64,000 bases of DNA. Origin: DASUBN01 sp036000105 (GTDB lineage Bacteria; Pseudomonadota; Gammaproteobacteria; Natronospirales; REEB76). The DNA lies in assembly GCA_036000105.1 (NCBI GenBank), contig DASYGE010000006.1, positions 62,001-126,000 on the forward strand, written 5' to 3'. The notes under the pieces were generated by a model. The model was not told the DNA's origin, made no database searches, and saw nothing but the letters and a program-made list of their open reading frames with translations. Positions within the stretch are counted from its first letter, which is position 1; every line of letters starts with the position of its first letter. The position numbers were made by a program, and so were the translations under genes. Below, in pieces: positions 35,306-44,430 of this stretch.

Positions 35306-36658
35306 ATGCACGCCAAGACCGAGCATGATACACCGGCAGTGACGCAGCCTGACCTGGAACAACTGGTGCGGGACGCGCTCAAGGAAGCCCGCGCTCAGGG
35401 CGCGAGCCAGGCGGAGGCGGGCGTGAGCGTGGACTCGGGGCTCAACCTGACCGTGCGCCTGGGCGAGGTGGAGACGCTGGAATACCAGCGCGACCGGGGC
35501 CTGGGGCTCACGGTGTATTTCGGTCAGCGCAAGGGTTCGGCCAGCACCGCCGACCTCTCGCCTGCTGCGCTGCAAGATACTGTGCGCGCCGCTTGCAGCA
35601 TCGCCCGTTATACCGCCGAGGACGACTGCGGCGGTCTCGCGGATGCGGAACTCATGGCCACGGAATTCCCGGATCTGGACTTGAGCTACCCCTGGGAACC
35701 GGAGCCGGATACCGTCATCGAGATGGCGCGGAGTTGCGAAGACGCAGCCCGCAGTCACGATAAGCGCATCGAGAACTCCGAAGGCGCCAGCGTCACCACC
35801 CATCGTGGTATGCGGGTGTACGCCAACAGCCACGGTTTCAGTGCCGGACATGAGAGCACCAGTCACAGCATCACTTGCTCGGTCATCGGCAAGGCCGGCG
35901 AGAGCATGCAGCGGGATTACTGGTATAGCTACGGCCGCGATGTACGGGATCTGGAGTCGCCGGAAGCGGTAGGCCGCAAGGCGGCCGAGCGTACCGTGGC
36001 GCGCCTGGGCGCGCGGCGCCTCGGCACGCGCAAGGCGCCGGTGCTGTTCGTGCCGGAACTGGCCCGGGGCATCGTGGGTTCGTTCCTGGGGGCTATGCGC
36101 GGCGGTGCCCAGTACCGGGAAGCTTCCTTCCTGCTGAAGTCCGAGGGCCAGCAGATATTCCCGACCTTCATGCAAGTCTCCGAGCGGCCCTTCCTGAAGA
36201 AGGCGCTGGCCAGCGCCGCTTACGACGGCGAAGGCGTCGCCACCCGTGACCGTGAGATCGTGGACGGGGGCGTGGCCACCACCTATCTGCTGGACAGCTA
36301 CTCGGCGCGCAAGCTCAAGCGCAAGACCACCGGCCACGCGGGCGGCGTGCGCAACCTGCTGGTGAAATCGGGGGCGATGGATTATGCAGGCCTCCTCGAG
36401 CACATGGGCCGGGGCCTCGTGGTCACGGAATTGCTGGGCCAAGGTGTGAACGGTGTCACCGGCGATTACTCCCGGGGCGCCGCCGGCTTCTGGGTGGAAG
36501 ACGGCGTAGCCGCCTATCCGGTGGAGGAGATCACCATCGCCGGCAACCTCAAGGATATGTACCGCAACATCGCGGCGGTGGGCAGCGACGTGGATCTGCG
36601 CGGCGCCACCCGTACGGGCTCCATACTCATCTCTGAGATGACCATTGCAGGCGAGTAA
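35306..36658 (+). CDS. pmbA: Metalloprotease PmbA/TldE
   Basis: A 450-residue TldD partner from the ATG at 35306, the same length as E. coli PmbA; the frame is open back to 34757 only across darP. RLGEVETLEYQRDRGLGLTV, GASVTTHRGMRVYANSHGFS and TRTGSILISEMTIAGE at the C-terminus are typical. It lacks the zinc HExxxH, as TldE subunits do. With tldD it forms the peptide-processing heterodimer. Confidence 0.93.
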   Translation: MHAKTEHDTPAVTQPDLEQLVRDALKEARAQGASQAEAGVSVDSGLNLTVRLGEVETLEYQRDRGLGLTVYFGQRKGSASTADLSPAALQDTVRAACSIARYTAEDDCGGLADAELMATEFPDLDLSYPWEPEPDTVIEMARSCEDAARSHDKRIENSEGASVTTHRGMRVYANSHGFSAGHESTSHSITCSVIGKAGESMQRDYWYSYGRDVRDLESPEAVGRKAAERTVARLGARRLGTRKAPVLFVPELARGIVGSFLGAMRGGAQYREASFLLKSEGQQIFPTFMQVSERPFLKKALASAAYDGEGVATRDREIVDGGVATTYLLDSYSARKLKRKTTGHAGGVRNLLVKSGAMDYAGLLEHMGRGLVVTELLGQGVNGVTGDYSRGAAGFWVEDGVAAYPVEEITIAGNLKDMYRNIAAVGSDVDLRGATRTGSILISEMTIAGE

Positions 36659-36690
36659 TCTTCGGCGATCCGGGACTAAGGAGGTTTGAG

Positions 36691-37725
36691 ATGCGTTACC
36701 TGTTATGCTTTTTCATCCTGATCATGCCGGTCGCAGTCATGAGCGCCGAACCTGCTACCTCATCGGCCCATCCCATCGCCATCGTCATCCACGGCGGTGC
36801 CGGCACCATCACCCGCAAGGACATGACGCCGGCGATGGAAGCCGAGTACCGCGCCGGCTTGAAACAGGCGCTGGATGCGGGCTATGCCGTGCTGAAGAGC
36901 GGCGGCGCCAGCCTGGATGCGGTACAGGCCGCTATCCGCGTGATGGAAGACAATCCCCTGTTCAACGCCGGCAAGGGCGCGGTGTTCGCCCACAACGGCA
37001 AGAACGAGATGGATGCCGCCATCATGGATGGTGCGAGCTTGAAGGCCGGTGCAGTGGCGGCGGTGGAACACATCAAAAACCCTATCGATCTCGCCCGCCT
37101 CGTGATGGACAAGACTCCCCACGTGTTGCTCATGGGCGAGGGCGCCGAGGAATTCGCCCGCTCCCAGGGCATGGCCATGATGCCCGCCAGCTACTTCTTC
37201 ACCCAGCACCGCTGGGATGAGTTGCAGAAGGCGCTCAAGGCTGAGAAGACGGGTGGTCCCAGCGCCTCCGCCGAGCGGTATCCCGGCACCACGGCCCATG
37301 GTTTCGGCACGGTAGGTGCGGTGGCTCTCGACCAGCACGGCGATCTCGCTGCGGGCACCTCCACCGGCGGGCTCACCAACAAGTATTACGGCCGGGTGGG
37401 GGATTCCCCCATCATCGGCGCTGGCACCTATGCCAACGACGCCACCTGTGGTGTGTCCGGCACCGGCACCGGAGAATATTTCATGCGCCTCGATCTTTCC
37501 AAGACCATCTCCGATCTCATGCTCTACAAGGGCATGCCCTTGCAGCAGGCCGCCGATCAACTGGTGATGCACGATCTGGTGCAACTCGGCGGCAAGGATA
37601 CGGGCGGTGCCATCGCCATGGACAGGCAGGGCAACATCGCCATGCCCTTCAACACCGAGGGCATGTACCGCGCTTACATAGACACCGCCGGACATGAAGT
37701 GGTGAAGATCTATCAGGACGAATGA
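36691..37725 (+). CDS. iaaA: Isoaspartyl peptidase/L-asparaginase (plant type, Ntn hydrolase)
   Basis: A 344-residue precursor with a signal peptide (about residues 1-18), so it is probably periplasmic, unlike E. coli IaaA. IVIHGGAGTITRKDM is the family N-terminus; HGFGTVGAVALD holds the autoprocessing nucleophile Thr207; AAGTSTGGLTNKYYGRVGDSP follows (quoted as TSTGGLTNKYYGRVGDSP). The enzyme cleaves isoaspartyl dipeptides or asparagine after self-cleavage into two chains. A good AAGGAGG ribosome-binding site precedes the ATG. Confidence 0.9.
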   Translation: MRYLLCFFILIMPVAVMSAEPATSSAHPIAIVIHGGAGTITRKDMTPAMEAEYRAGLKQALDAGYAVLKSGGASLDAVQAAIRVMEDNPLFNAGKGAVFAHNGKNEMDAAIMDGASLKAGAVAAVEHIKNPIDLARLVMDKTPHVLLMGEGAEEFARSQGMAMMPASYFFTQHRWDELQKALKAEKTGGPSASAERYPGTTAHGFGTVGAVALDQHGDLAAGTSTGGLTNKYYGRVGDSPIIGAGTYANDATCGVSGTGTGEYFMRLDLSKTISDLMLYKGMPLQQAADQLVMHDLVQLGGKDTGGAIAMDRQGNIAMPFNTEGMYRAYIDTAGHEVVKIYQDE

Positions 37726-37768
37726 TTTCCAGACTCTATGTTCATCGATCACAACGAGGGATAACAAC

Positions 37769-37888
37769 ATGCATTTCCTGAACGACATCAATTTCCTGGC
37801 GGTGCTGGTCGCCGCAGTGGTCGCCTTTGCCCTGGGATCTGGATGCTTTACGACGGTACGGTATACGAGCCGTACTTTTCGTCAATGA
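37769..37888 (+). pseudogene. Truncated N-terminus of a DUF1761 membrane protein
   Basis: An ATG at 37769 starts MHFLNDINFLAVLVAAVVAF, the characteristic beginning of DUF1761 membrane proteins, but the match ends near ALG (about 37838) and the frame stops at 37886 after unrelated residues. The rest of the domain (a WYSPLLFGKxW-like stretch should follow) is not found downstream. The remaining sequence belongs to a phosphatase gene in another frame, so a deletion appears to have joined two genes. Confidence 0.65.
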
Positions 37889-38237
37889 TGGTCGCATGGT
37901 GCATATGGAGGATCTCGCTAAGCGCAACATCGCTTATGCGTGCATCCCGCTTTCCGAAAATGCCCCACCGCGGGAAGGCGATGCCGAAGTCTGTCGGGTT
38001 GCTTTACCCCGCGCCTACCGCTTCGTCACCGGCCAGATGGACCGGGGGCAAGCGGTGTTGGTGCATTGCTCTTCCGGCAAGGATCGGACAGGGTTGTTCC
38101 TCTGCTATTTCCTCATGCGTCACTTCGGCTGGTCCCTGGAGAAAGCGCTGTGTAGAGTCCATGAGGTCCGGCCTATCGCCCTCAGCGCCGAAGGCTGGCG
38201 GGAGTTTTCTGTAGAGTTACTGAGTCACGGTATCTGA
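37827..38237 (+). CDS. Dual-specificity/tyrosine phosphatase-like protein, probably 5'-truncated
   Basis: A 136-residue protein with the phosphatase loop HCSSGKDRTG (Cys-x5-Arg) and SENAPPREGD, plausibly the general-acid region. The C-terminal half (RPIALSAEGW) looks complete. The N-terminus starts abruptly at PWDLDALRRYGIRAVLFVND with only a TTG available, and the expected preceding residues are replaced by the DUF1761 fragment in another frame. It could still fold; whether it is expressed is unclear. Labelled CDS because the catalytic core is intact. Confidence 0.6.
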   Translation: MPWDLDALRRYGIRAVLFVNDGRMVHMEDLAKRNIAYACIPLSENAPPREGDAEVCRVALPRAYRFVTGQMDRGQAVLVHCSSGKDRTGLFLCYFLMRHFGWSLEKALCRVHEVRPIALSAEGWREFSVELLSHGI

Positions 38238-38359
38238 AGCTATTCGGTCGATTACTGGACATAAGCCCTTTCTGCCATAAGCCGATTTAACGCTTTCCCG
38301 GGGCCAGCTACGCTCTGGGTCCGGGCTGCCATAATTCACCCTTCGGATGGGGTCTTCAA

Positions 38360-39244
38360 GTGCAGACGAGCATCAGCATATTGTCATTCACACTGAACGT
38401 GCTCAGCGGCGCCGTGTTCGCCGCGGCTCTCGCCTGGGCGCTCCTGTGGGCGGTGAGCCGGCTGGCGCCCTATCTGCGCTTCAAGGGCGCGTTCCCTGAT
38501 CTCACCTCGAACGCCGCCGGCGAGCGGGCGCGCGCTGCGCTACGCGCTGCAGAACGGGACCTCCTGCTGTTCGCCGCCGCCGCCTCTGCGGCCCTCACCG
38601 CTACTGCTGCGCTCTGGATATACGGCAGCGCGCGCCTCACAGGCCTCTGGATGTGGCTGTCGTTCGCTCTCGCCTGTGTGCTGTTCGCGGCCTGGTGGGT
38701 GTTCCTGGTGCGCGGCTTCATCATTTGGCGACGGTGCCGCTATGCCGCCCGCGCCCATGTGGCGCTGGGGGCGACCCTGGCGCGCCTCGCCATGCATAGC
38801 CACCGGACATTCCACGACGTGCCCCTGGGCGAGTTGACGCTGGATCACGTGGTGGTAGGCAAGTTGGGAGCTTATGCCATCACCCTGGTGGCGCGCAGGC
38901 CCGGCAAACAGGGCAACGTGGTGCGCATCAACGGCCGCTCCATCGAGTTCCAGGATGGTTTCGCCCTGCTGGACACTCTCGCCCTGGCGGAGCGGGGTGC
39001 TCGCGCCCTGGCGGATGCTTCAGCGAAGGGCTTGAGCCATCGCCCCCACGTGCTGCCGGTGGTGGCGGTGCCGGGCTGGGAGATAGCCCCGCCCCAGGGT
39101 CAGGCGGGAGAAGTGTTCCTGATCAATGAGAAGAGCGCCGTCCTGCTGTTGCGCGCCAGCAAGCCGCCGGACCAGTTGATGGATCAGGACGCGGCGGCCT
39201 TGCAGGAGCAGCTCACGCATCTTTGCGTGAACAAAGCGCTTTAA
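38360..39244 (+). CDS. Membrane protein with NERD-like nuclease-related domain
   Basis: A 294-residue protein with a GTG start. One membrane segment at about residues 10-32 and two more at about 70-120 precede a soluble domain. TFHDVPLGELTLDHVVVGKL then AYAITLVARRPGKQG resembles the core of NERD domains (a restriction-endonuclease-like fold, with the usual D-H...E-x-K pattern only partly kept: DHVVVG...VARRPGK). Function unknown; NERD proteins are linked loosely to DNA processing. It stands alone between the phosphatase and a convergent hydrolase, whose stop it meets within 4 nt. Confidence 0.55.
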   Translation: MQTSISILSFTLNVLSGAVFAAALAWALLWAVSRLAPYLRFKGAFPDLTSNAAGERARAALRAAERDLLLFAAAASAALTATAALWIYGSARLTGLWMWLSFALACVLFAAWWVFLVRGFIIWRRCRYAARAHVALGATLARLAMHSHRTFHDVPLGELTLDHVVVGKLGAYAITLVARRPGKQGNVVRINGRSIEFQDGFALLDTLALAERGARALADASAKGLSHRPHVLPVVAVPGWEIAPPQGQAGEVFLINEKSAVLLLRASKPPDQLMDQDAAALQEQLTHLCVNKAL

Positions 39245-39963
39245 GTCAGTTGCACTTCCAGAAAATCCACTGCATCACGCCAAGCAAGGGCCGCTGCGGT
39301 AGGCGCGTAATTGGCGCGTTCCTCGCACAGGAAAGCATGACCGGCTCCCGGATAGACGTTGAGCGCATAGCGCTTCTTGGCGCCGGATAGCGCGGCGACA
39401 ACCCGTGCGTGTTCGGCAGGCGGGATGCCGCCATCTTCCGCGCCGTACCCCAGGAACAGGGGTGCCTGCATCTTCGCGGTCTCGCCCAGGGGTGGGATGC
39501 GGCCGAAGCGATCGGGTCCCACGGCTTCCGGCGCGATGGCCGCGCCGTAGAAACTCACCGCCGCCTTCAGGCGCGTGGAGAAGCGGCAGTTCGAGAGATA
39601 GGCGAGACGGCCGCCCATGCAGAAGCCGATGACCCCAAGCGCATCGTCTCGCACCCTGTCTTGGGCGAGGAGCCAGTCCAGTCCTGCGCCCACTTCCTGC
39701 AATAGCACTTCATCCTTGAGGGTGGCGATCTTCGCCATGGCCGCCTGCATGTCGTCGTAGGCGATGAGTTCACCGTGGAAGAAATCCGGTGCCAGGCCGA
39801 CGAAGCCCGCCTGGGCGAGGCGGTCGCAGACACCGCGTACGTGGCCCGTGACGCCGTAGGCTTCCATGAACACCAGTACGCCCGGGAAGGGGCCAGCACC
39901 CTTGGGAAAAGCCGCGTAGCCTTCGAGTCCGGGCGTGATTTCCACTTTGTTCTGCTTATTCAT
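39241..39963 (-). CDS. Dienelactone hydrolase family protein
   Basis: A 240-residue alpha/beta hydrolase. The nucleophile is Cys115 (VIGFCMGGRLAYLS), the acid Asp lies in GYGAEDGGIPP, and the base His lies in YPGAGHAFLCEE; Glu34 (VFMEAYG) matches the Glu that orients the Cys in DLH. The family hydrolyses dienelactone or related small esters; the real substrate is unknown. A truncated paralogue of its first 33 codons lies directly upstream at 39956-40150. Confidence 0.85.
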   Translation of the reverse strand: MNKQNKVEITPGLEGYAAFPKGAGPFPGVLVFMEAYGVTGHVRGVCDRLAQAGFVGLAPDFFHGELIAYDDMQAAMAKIATLKDEVLLQEVGAGLDWLLAQDRVRDDALGVIGFCMGGRLAYLSNCRFSTRLKAAVSFYGAAIAPEAVGPDRFGRIPPLGETAKMQAPLFLGYGAEDGGIPPAEHARVVAALSGAKKRYALNVYPGAGHAFLCEERANYAPTAAALAWRDAVDFLEVQLT

Positions 39964-40150
39964 GCTTGACCCCTTGCAGCACAGAACCGTCCCTGGTGCA
40001 GTGACCAGCCAGGCCATCCTGGCCTGTCGCTCGCCGCTCTCGCGGCTCGTCCATGAACACCAGTACGCCTGGAAAGGGGCCCGCCCCCTTGGGGAAAGCT
40101 GCGTAGCCATCGATGCCGGGGCCTATCTGCACATTGTTCTGCTTGTTCAT
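39956..40150 (-). pseudogene. Truncated tandem copy of the dienelactone hydrolase
   Basis: The frame starts MNKQNNVQIGPGIDGYAAFP and stays close to the intact gene (MNKQNKVEITPGLEGYAAFP) through GAGPFPGVLVFM, then becomes unrelated and ends after 64 codons, overlapping the start of the intact gene by 8 nt. It looks like two tandem paralogues of which the first lost all but its first 33 codons. The copies differ at several positions, so the duplication is not recent. Confidence 0.75.
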
Positions 40151-40180
40151 GGGCGCTCCGCCATCGGTAGTGTCTTTGGT

Positions 40181-43100
40181 CTATTTATCTAGCACGGGTT
40201 CCGATGCATGGGCTTCGGGTTCGCCGCGGTGCCGGCGCAGACGCTCGGACAGGTGTTCCATGGCCACGTAGAAGGCCGGCGTCAGGAACAGGGTGAGCAT
40301 CTGCGAGAAGATGAGTCCGCCCACGGTGGCGATGCCGAGCGGCCGGCGCGCCTCCGCGCCCATACCCACGCCGAGCGCGATGGGTAGGGTGCCCAGGATG
40401 GCCGCTAAGGTGGTCATCATGATGGGGCGGAAACGCACCACGCAGGCCTCGATGATGGCATCCCGTGCCGAGAGGCCCTGCTCGCGGCGCAGCTGCAGGG
40501 CGAAGTCCACCATGATGATGCCGTTCTTCTTGACTAGGCCCACCAGCATGATGAGACCCACGAAGCTGAAGATGTTCAGTTCCTGGCCGAACAGGAGCAG
40601 CGACAGCAGTGCGCCCACCATGGCGAGCGGCAGGGCTGTCAGGATGGTGATGGGGTGGATGAAGTGCTCGTAGAGGATGGCCAGCACCATGTAGATCACC
40701 AGGATGGTGATGAGCAGTAGGATGGGCAGGTCCACCATGGACTGCTTGAAGGTCTGGGCATTACCGGCGAAGCTGCCGGTGATCTCGCCTGGGAGGGTGC
40801 TCTGGGCCAGGGATTCGATGCGCGAGGTCACCGTGCCGAGGGAGATGTCCGGTGCCAGGTTGAATGACATGGTCACCGACGGCAACTGGGCGTAATGGCT
40901 GACCTGCAAGGGTCCGACGCTGGGCGTGATGTTCGCTACGGCGCGCAGCGGTACCAGGTTGTTGTTGCTGCCGCGCACGTACAGGGCATTGAGGGCGCTG
41001 ATGTCGGACTGGTACTGGGGCGCGAGCTGCATCATCACCCAGTATTCATTGGTGGCGCCGAAGATGGTGCTCACCTGTTGGCCGCCGTAGGCGTTGTAGA
41101 GGACCGTCTGTATCTCCTGGGGAGTGACTCCCAGGGTCGAGGCGGCTTCACGCAGGATGTTTACATTGATCTGCGGATTGTCGAGCTGTAGGTCGCTGCT
41201 CACGTCCTCTATGCCTGGCACCGTATTGAGCGCTTTCTCGAACTTGGGTGCCGCGGAATTCAGGCTGTCGATGTCAGGGCCCTGCAACACGTACTGGTAT
41301 TCGGCGTTGCTGCCGATGGAGCCCACGTTGACCGCCGGCGGGTTCTGGAAATACACCTGCATGTCGTGGATCGGCGCCACGGCTTTGCGCAGCTCCTGCA
41401 GGATGTCGTCGGCCTTCTTGCGGTCGCCCAGGGGCTTCAGTCCGATGAACAGGCGGCCGACGTTGGTACCGGCGGAGCCACCGAAACCCTGGCCAGCGCT
41501 GGACATCATCGCTTGCACCCCGGGATTCTCTTGGGTGACCTTGGCCACCGCCTGCTCCATCCCGTTGAGCTGGTCGAAGGTGATGCCCTCGGGAGCCTGG
41601 GTGTTGGCCAGCACCTGGCCGGTATCCTCGCTGGGGATGAAGCCCTTGGGCACCAGGGCGAAGAGCACGAAGGTGGCGACCAGCAGCAGCCCGGCGACGC
41701 CCAGCATGTAACGCCAGTGATCCACTGCCCAGGTGAGCCCCACGCGGTAGGTGTCGCGGGCCCGGTCGAAGCCTTTCTCGAGTTTGGTGTAGAGCGCGCC
41801 ATGGCGCTCGCTGTCCTTCAGGAAACGGCTGCAGAGCATGGGCGTGAGGGTCAGGGATACGAAGCCCGAGATCAGGATGGCGATGCCCACCGTCATGGCG
41901 AACTCACTGAACAGGCGCCCGACGATGCCGCCCATGAACAGGATGGGGATGAACACGGCGACCAACGATAGCGTCATGGACACGACGGTGAAGCCGATCT
42001 CTTGGCTGCCGAGCAGGGCTGCCCGCATGCTGGGTTCGCCGTGCTCCCGGTAGCGCACGATGTTCTCCAGCACCACGATGGCGTCGTCCACCACGAAACC
42101 CACCGCTAGCGTCAGGGCCATGAGCGACAGGTTGTCCAGGCTGAAGCCCGCCAACTGCATGATGGCGAAGGTGCCGACGACGGAGGTGGGCAGGGCCAAG
42201 GCGCTGATGAGGGTGGCGCGCAGGTTGCGCAGGAACAGGAAGATGACGCCCACCACCAGCACGATGGCCAGGAGCAGGGTGCTGCGCACCTCACTGATGG
42301 AACCCTGGATGAAATCCGCGCGGTTGTAGAGCACGTGGATGACGGTGTCGCCCGGCGCCTGGCGGGTGAGCTCCGGCAGCAGTGCCTTCACGGCGTTGGT
42401 GACCGCCACCGTGTTAGCGCCCGGCTGGCGTTTGACCGCGAGCACCACCGCAGGGCGGAGCTGGCCGTTGTCGTCATCGGCGTTCGAATAGGTGGTGAGT
42501 TGCTTGTCCTGCTGTATGCCGTCCAGCGCGTAACCGATGTCCGAGAGGTGCACCGGCGCACCGTTCTGGTAGGCCACGATCATGTGGTCGTAGCCGGCGG
42601 CATCGGTGAGCTGACCGTCGCTCTGCACCGTGTAGGTATGGTTGCTGCCGTAGAGGGTGCCGGAGGGCAGGTTGGTGTTGTTGCTCTGGATGGCGCTCGA
42701 CACCGTATCCAGCGACAGGTTGCGCGCGGAGAGCGCGTAGGGGTTGATGTAGATGCGCGCCGCATACTGATATGACCCGAATACCAGCACCTGGGCCACG
42801 CCGTTGATCTGCGATAGTTCCTCGGCCACCCGTGTCTCGGCGTACTCGTCGAGCTTCGTGAGCGGGATGCTCTTGCCCGTCAGGGCCAGGTAGATGATGC
42901 CGTAGTCCGCTGGGTTCACCTTGCGCAAGGTCGGCGGTGTCGGCATGTTGAGCGGCAGCTGGCGGATGCTCTGGGAGATGGCCGTCTGCACATCCTGGGC
43001 CGCAGCATCGATGTTGCGCGACAGGTCGAACTGCAGGGTGATGTTGGTTCTGCCGGTGGTATTGGTCGAGTTCATCGACGTGACGCCGGCGATGGTGCTG

Positions 43101-43312
43101 AACTGGCGCTCCAGGGGCGTGGCTACCGAAGAGGCCATGTTCTCCGGGTTGGCGCCGGGTAGGCTCGCCGACACGTCGATGGTGGGGAAGTCCACGCTCG
43201 GCAGTTCGCTCACCGGCAGGGCGGCGTAGGCGAACATGCCGAACACCAGCAAGGCCGCCATGATCACGGTGGTCATGACCGGGCGGTGGATGAAGGGCGC
43301 GGAGATGTTCAT
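40181..43312 (-). CDS. RND efflux pump, inner-membrane permease (HAE1 family)
   Basis: A 1043-residue proton-driven exporter with twelve membrane segments and two large periplasmic loops. FIHRPVMTTVIMAALLVFG begins TM1. TM4 carries the proton-relay Asp pair in AVGFVVDDAIVVLENIVR. PEGITFDQLNG and GGIVGRLFSEFA are in typical positions. It resembles the MdtB/MdtC-MuxB branch more than AcrB, since the operon order is outer-membrane factor, adaptor, pump. Substrates unknown. The ATG overlaps the adaptor stop. Confidence 0.93.
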   Translation of the reverse strand: MNISAPFIHRPVMTTVIMAALLVFGMFAYAALPVSELPSVDFPTIDVSASLPGANPENMASSVATPLERQFSTIAGVTSMNSTNTTGRTNITLQFDLSRNIDAAAQDVQTAISQSIRQLPLNMPTPPTLRKVNPADYGIIYLALTGKSIPLTKLDEYAETRVAEELSQINGVAQVLVFGSYQYAARIYINPYALSARNLSLDTVSSAIQSNNTNLPSGTLYGSNHTYTVQSDGQLTDAAGYDHMIVAYQNGAPVHLSDIGYALDGIQQDKQLTTYSNADDDNGQLRPAVVLAVKRQPGANTVAVTNAVKALLPELTRQAPGDTVIHVLYNRADFIQGSISEVRSTLLLAIVLVVGVIFLFLRNLRATLISALALPTSVVGTFAIMQLAGFSLDNLSLMALTLAVGFVVDDAIVVLENIVRYREHGEPSMRAALLGSQEIGFTVVSMTLSLVAVFIPILFMGGIVGRLFSEFAMTVGIAILISGFVSLTLTPMLCSRFLKDSERHGALYTKLEKGFDRARDTYRVGLTWAVDHWRYMLGVAGLLLVATFVLFALVPKGFIPSEDTGQVLANTQAPEGITFDQLNGMEQAVAKVTQENPGVQAMMSSAGQGFGGSAGTNVGRLFIGLKPLGDRKKADDILQELRKAVAPIHDMQVYFQNPPAVNVGSIGSNAEYQYVLQGPDIDSLNSAAPKFEKALNTVPGIEDVSSDLQLDNPQINVNILREAASTLGVTPQEIQTVLYNAYGGQQVSTIFGATNEYWVMMQLAPQYQSDISALNALYVRGSNNNLVPLRAVANITPSVGPLQVSHYAQLPSVTMSFNLAPDISLGTVTSRIESLAQSTLPGEITGSFAGNAQTFKQSMVDLPILLLITILVIYMVLAILYEHFIHPITILTALPLAMVGALLSLLLFGQELNIFSFVGLIMLVGLVKKNGIIMVDFALQLRREQGLSARDAIIEACVVRFRPIMMTTLAAILGTLPIALGVGMGAEARRPLGIATVGGLIFSQMLTLFLTPAFYVAMEHLSERLRRHRGEPEAHASEPVLDK

Positions 43313-44430
43313 TGGGAGCCGGGCAAGGAGACGATGGGGGCCGGTGCCGCCGCGTCTTGGCCAGGTATCACGTTCATGCCGGGCCGTAGGTTACGCGGGA
43401 CCCGCGTCACGACCTCCTCACCGCCCTTGAGCCCTGCGGACACCACCGCGAAGTCGCCGATCTGGCGGTCGACTTTTATGTTCTGTTGCTCGGCCTTGCC
43501 GTCCTCGACCACGTATACGTAATTGCCGTCCTGGCCGGTGAGCACTGCACTCTGGGGCACGACGATCGCATTCGCCTGCAAGGCGAGCTGCATGGTGACC
43601 CCCACGTACTGTCCAGGCCATAGTTGCTCGTGCTGGTTCGGCAGGCTTGCCTTGAACATCACCGTGCCGGTGCTGGTGTTGACGGAGTTGTCGATGAACA
43701 CCAGGTCGCCCTGATCCAGCTTACCCGTGCCATCTTCGCGGGTGATGAGCACCTTGAGCGCGTGTTTGGCTTCGTAATCGCGCACCTGCGGCAGGAACTG
43801 CTGGGCTAGGTTGAACTGCACCTGGATCGGCTGCATCTGGTTGATCACCACCAGGGGGTTGGTGTCGGTGAGGGCGAGGATGTTGCCGGACTTCACCGCC
43901 AGGCTGCCGGTGCGCCCCGCGATGGGTGCGCGGATATCGGTATAGGAGAGGTTGATCTCCGCCTGCTGGTAGGTGGCCTGGTCCTGGTCGGCGGTGGCCT
44001 GGGCGTCGTCCAGTTCCTGCTGGGTGGCGTAGTCCTGCTTGGCCAGCGGCGCCAGCCGCTCGGCATTGGCTTTGGCGTTCTCCGCCGCGGCCTTGGCGGA
44101 AGCCAGGGCGGCTTGATAGGGGGCCGGGTCGATCAGGAACAGGCGTTGGCCCTGGCTCACGAACTGGCCTTCGGTGAAGTAGACTTCCTTCAGCATGCCG
44201 GACACTTGCGGCCGGACCTGCACTGTGTGCAGCGGCAGCACTTGGCCCACGGCCGTCAGCGTCAAAGGCATGGGCTGCACCAACGCCTTGCTGATGGACA
44301 CCGTCAGGTTGTCCACCTCTTCGTGCTGGCGGCTGGCGCGGGCGTTGCTCACCACCCGCAGGATCACGAGCAGCACCAGCATGGCGCTCACGCCGCCGAT
44401 TATCCAGAAGGTCTTTTTCTTGGCCGTCAC
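43309..44430 (-). CDS. RND efflux periplasmic adaptor (MFP)
   Basis: A 373-residue membrane-fusion protein. The GTG at 44430 overlaps the upstream stop (GTGA) and gives the expected start: TAKKKTFWIIGGVSAMLVLL is a basic N-terminus plus one membrane anchor. The barrel-sandwich/lipoyl half has PLHTVQVRPQVSGMLKEVYF, and DIRAPIAGRTGSLAVKSGNI is typical of the second half. A longer frame reaching 44700 is antisense noise over the neighbour. It links pump and outer-membrane factor. Confidence 0.92.
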   Translation of the reverse strand: MTAKKKTFWIIGGVSAMLVLLVILRVVSNARASRQHEEVDNLTVSISKALVQPMPLTLTAVGQVLPLHTVQVRPQVSGMLKEVYFTEGQFVSQGQRLFLIDPAPYQAALASAKAAAENAKANAERLAPLAKQDYATQQELDDAQATADQDQATYQQAEINLSYTDIRAPIAGRTGSLAVKSGNILALTDTNPLVVINQMQPIQVQFNLAQQFLPQVRDYEAKHALKVLITREDGTGKLDQGDLVFIDNSVNTSTGTVMFKASLPNQHEQLWPGQYVGVTMQLALQANAIVVPQSAVLTGQDGNYVYVVEDGKAEQQNIKVDRQIGDFAVVSAGLKGGEEVVTRVPRNLRPGMNVIPGQDAAAPAPIVSLPGSQ

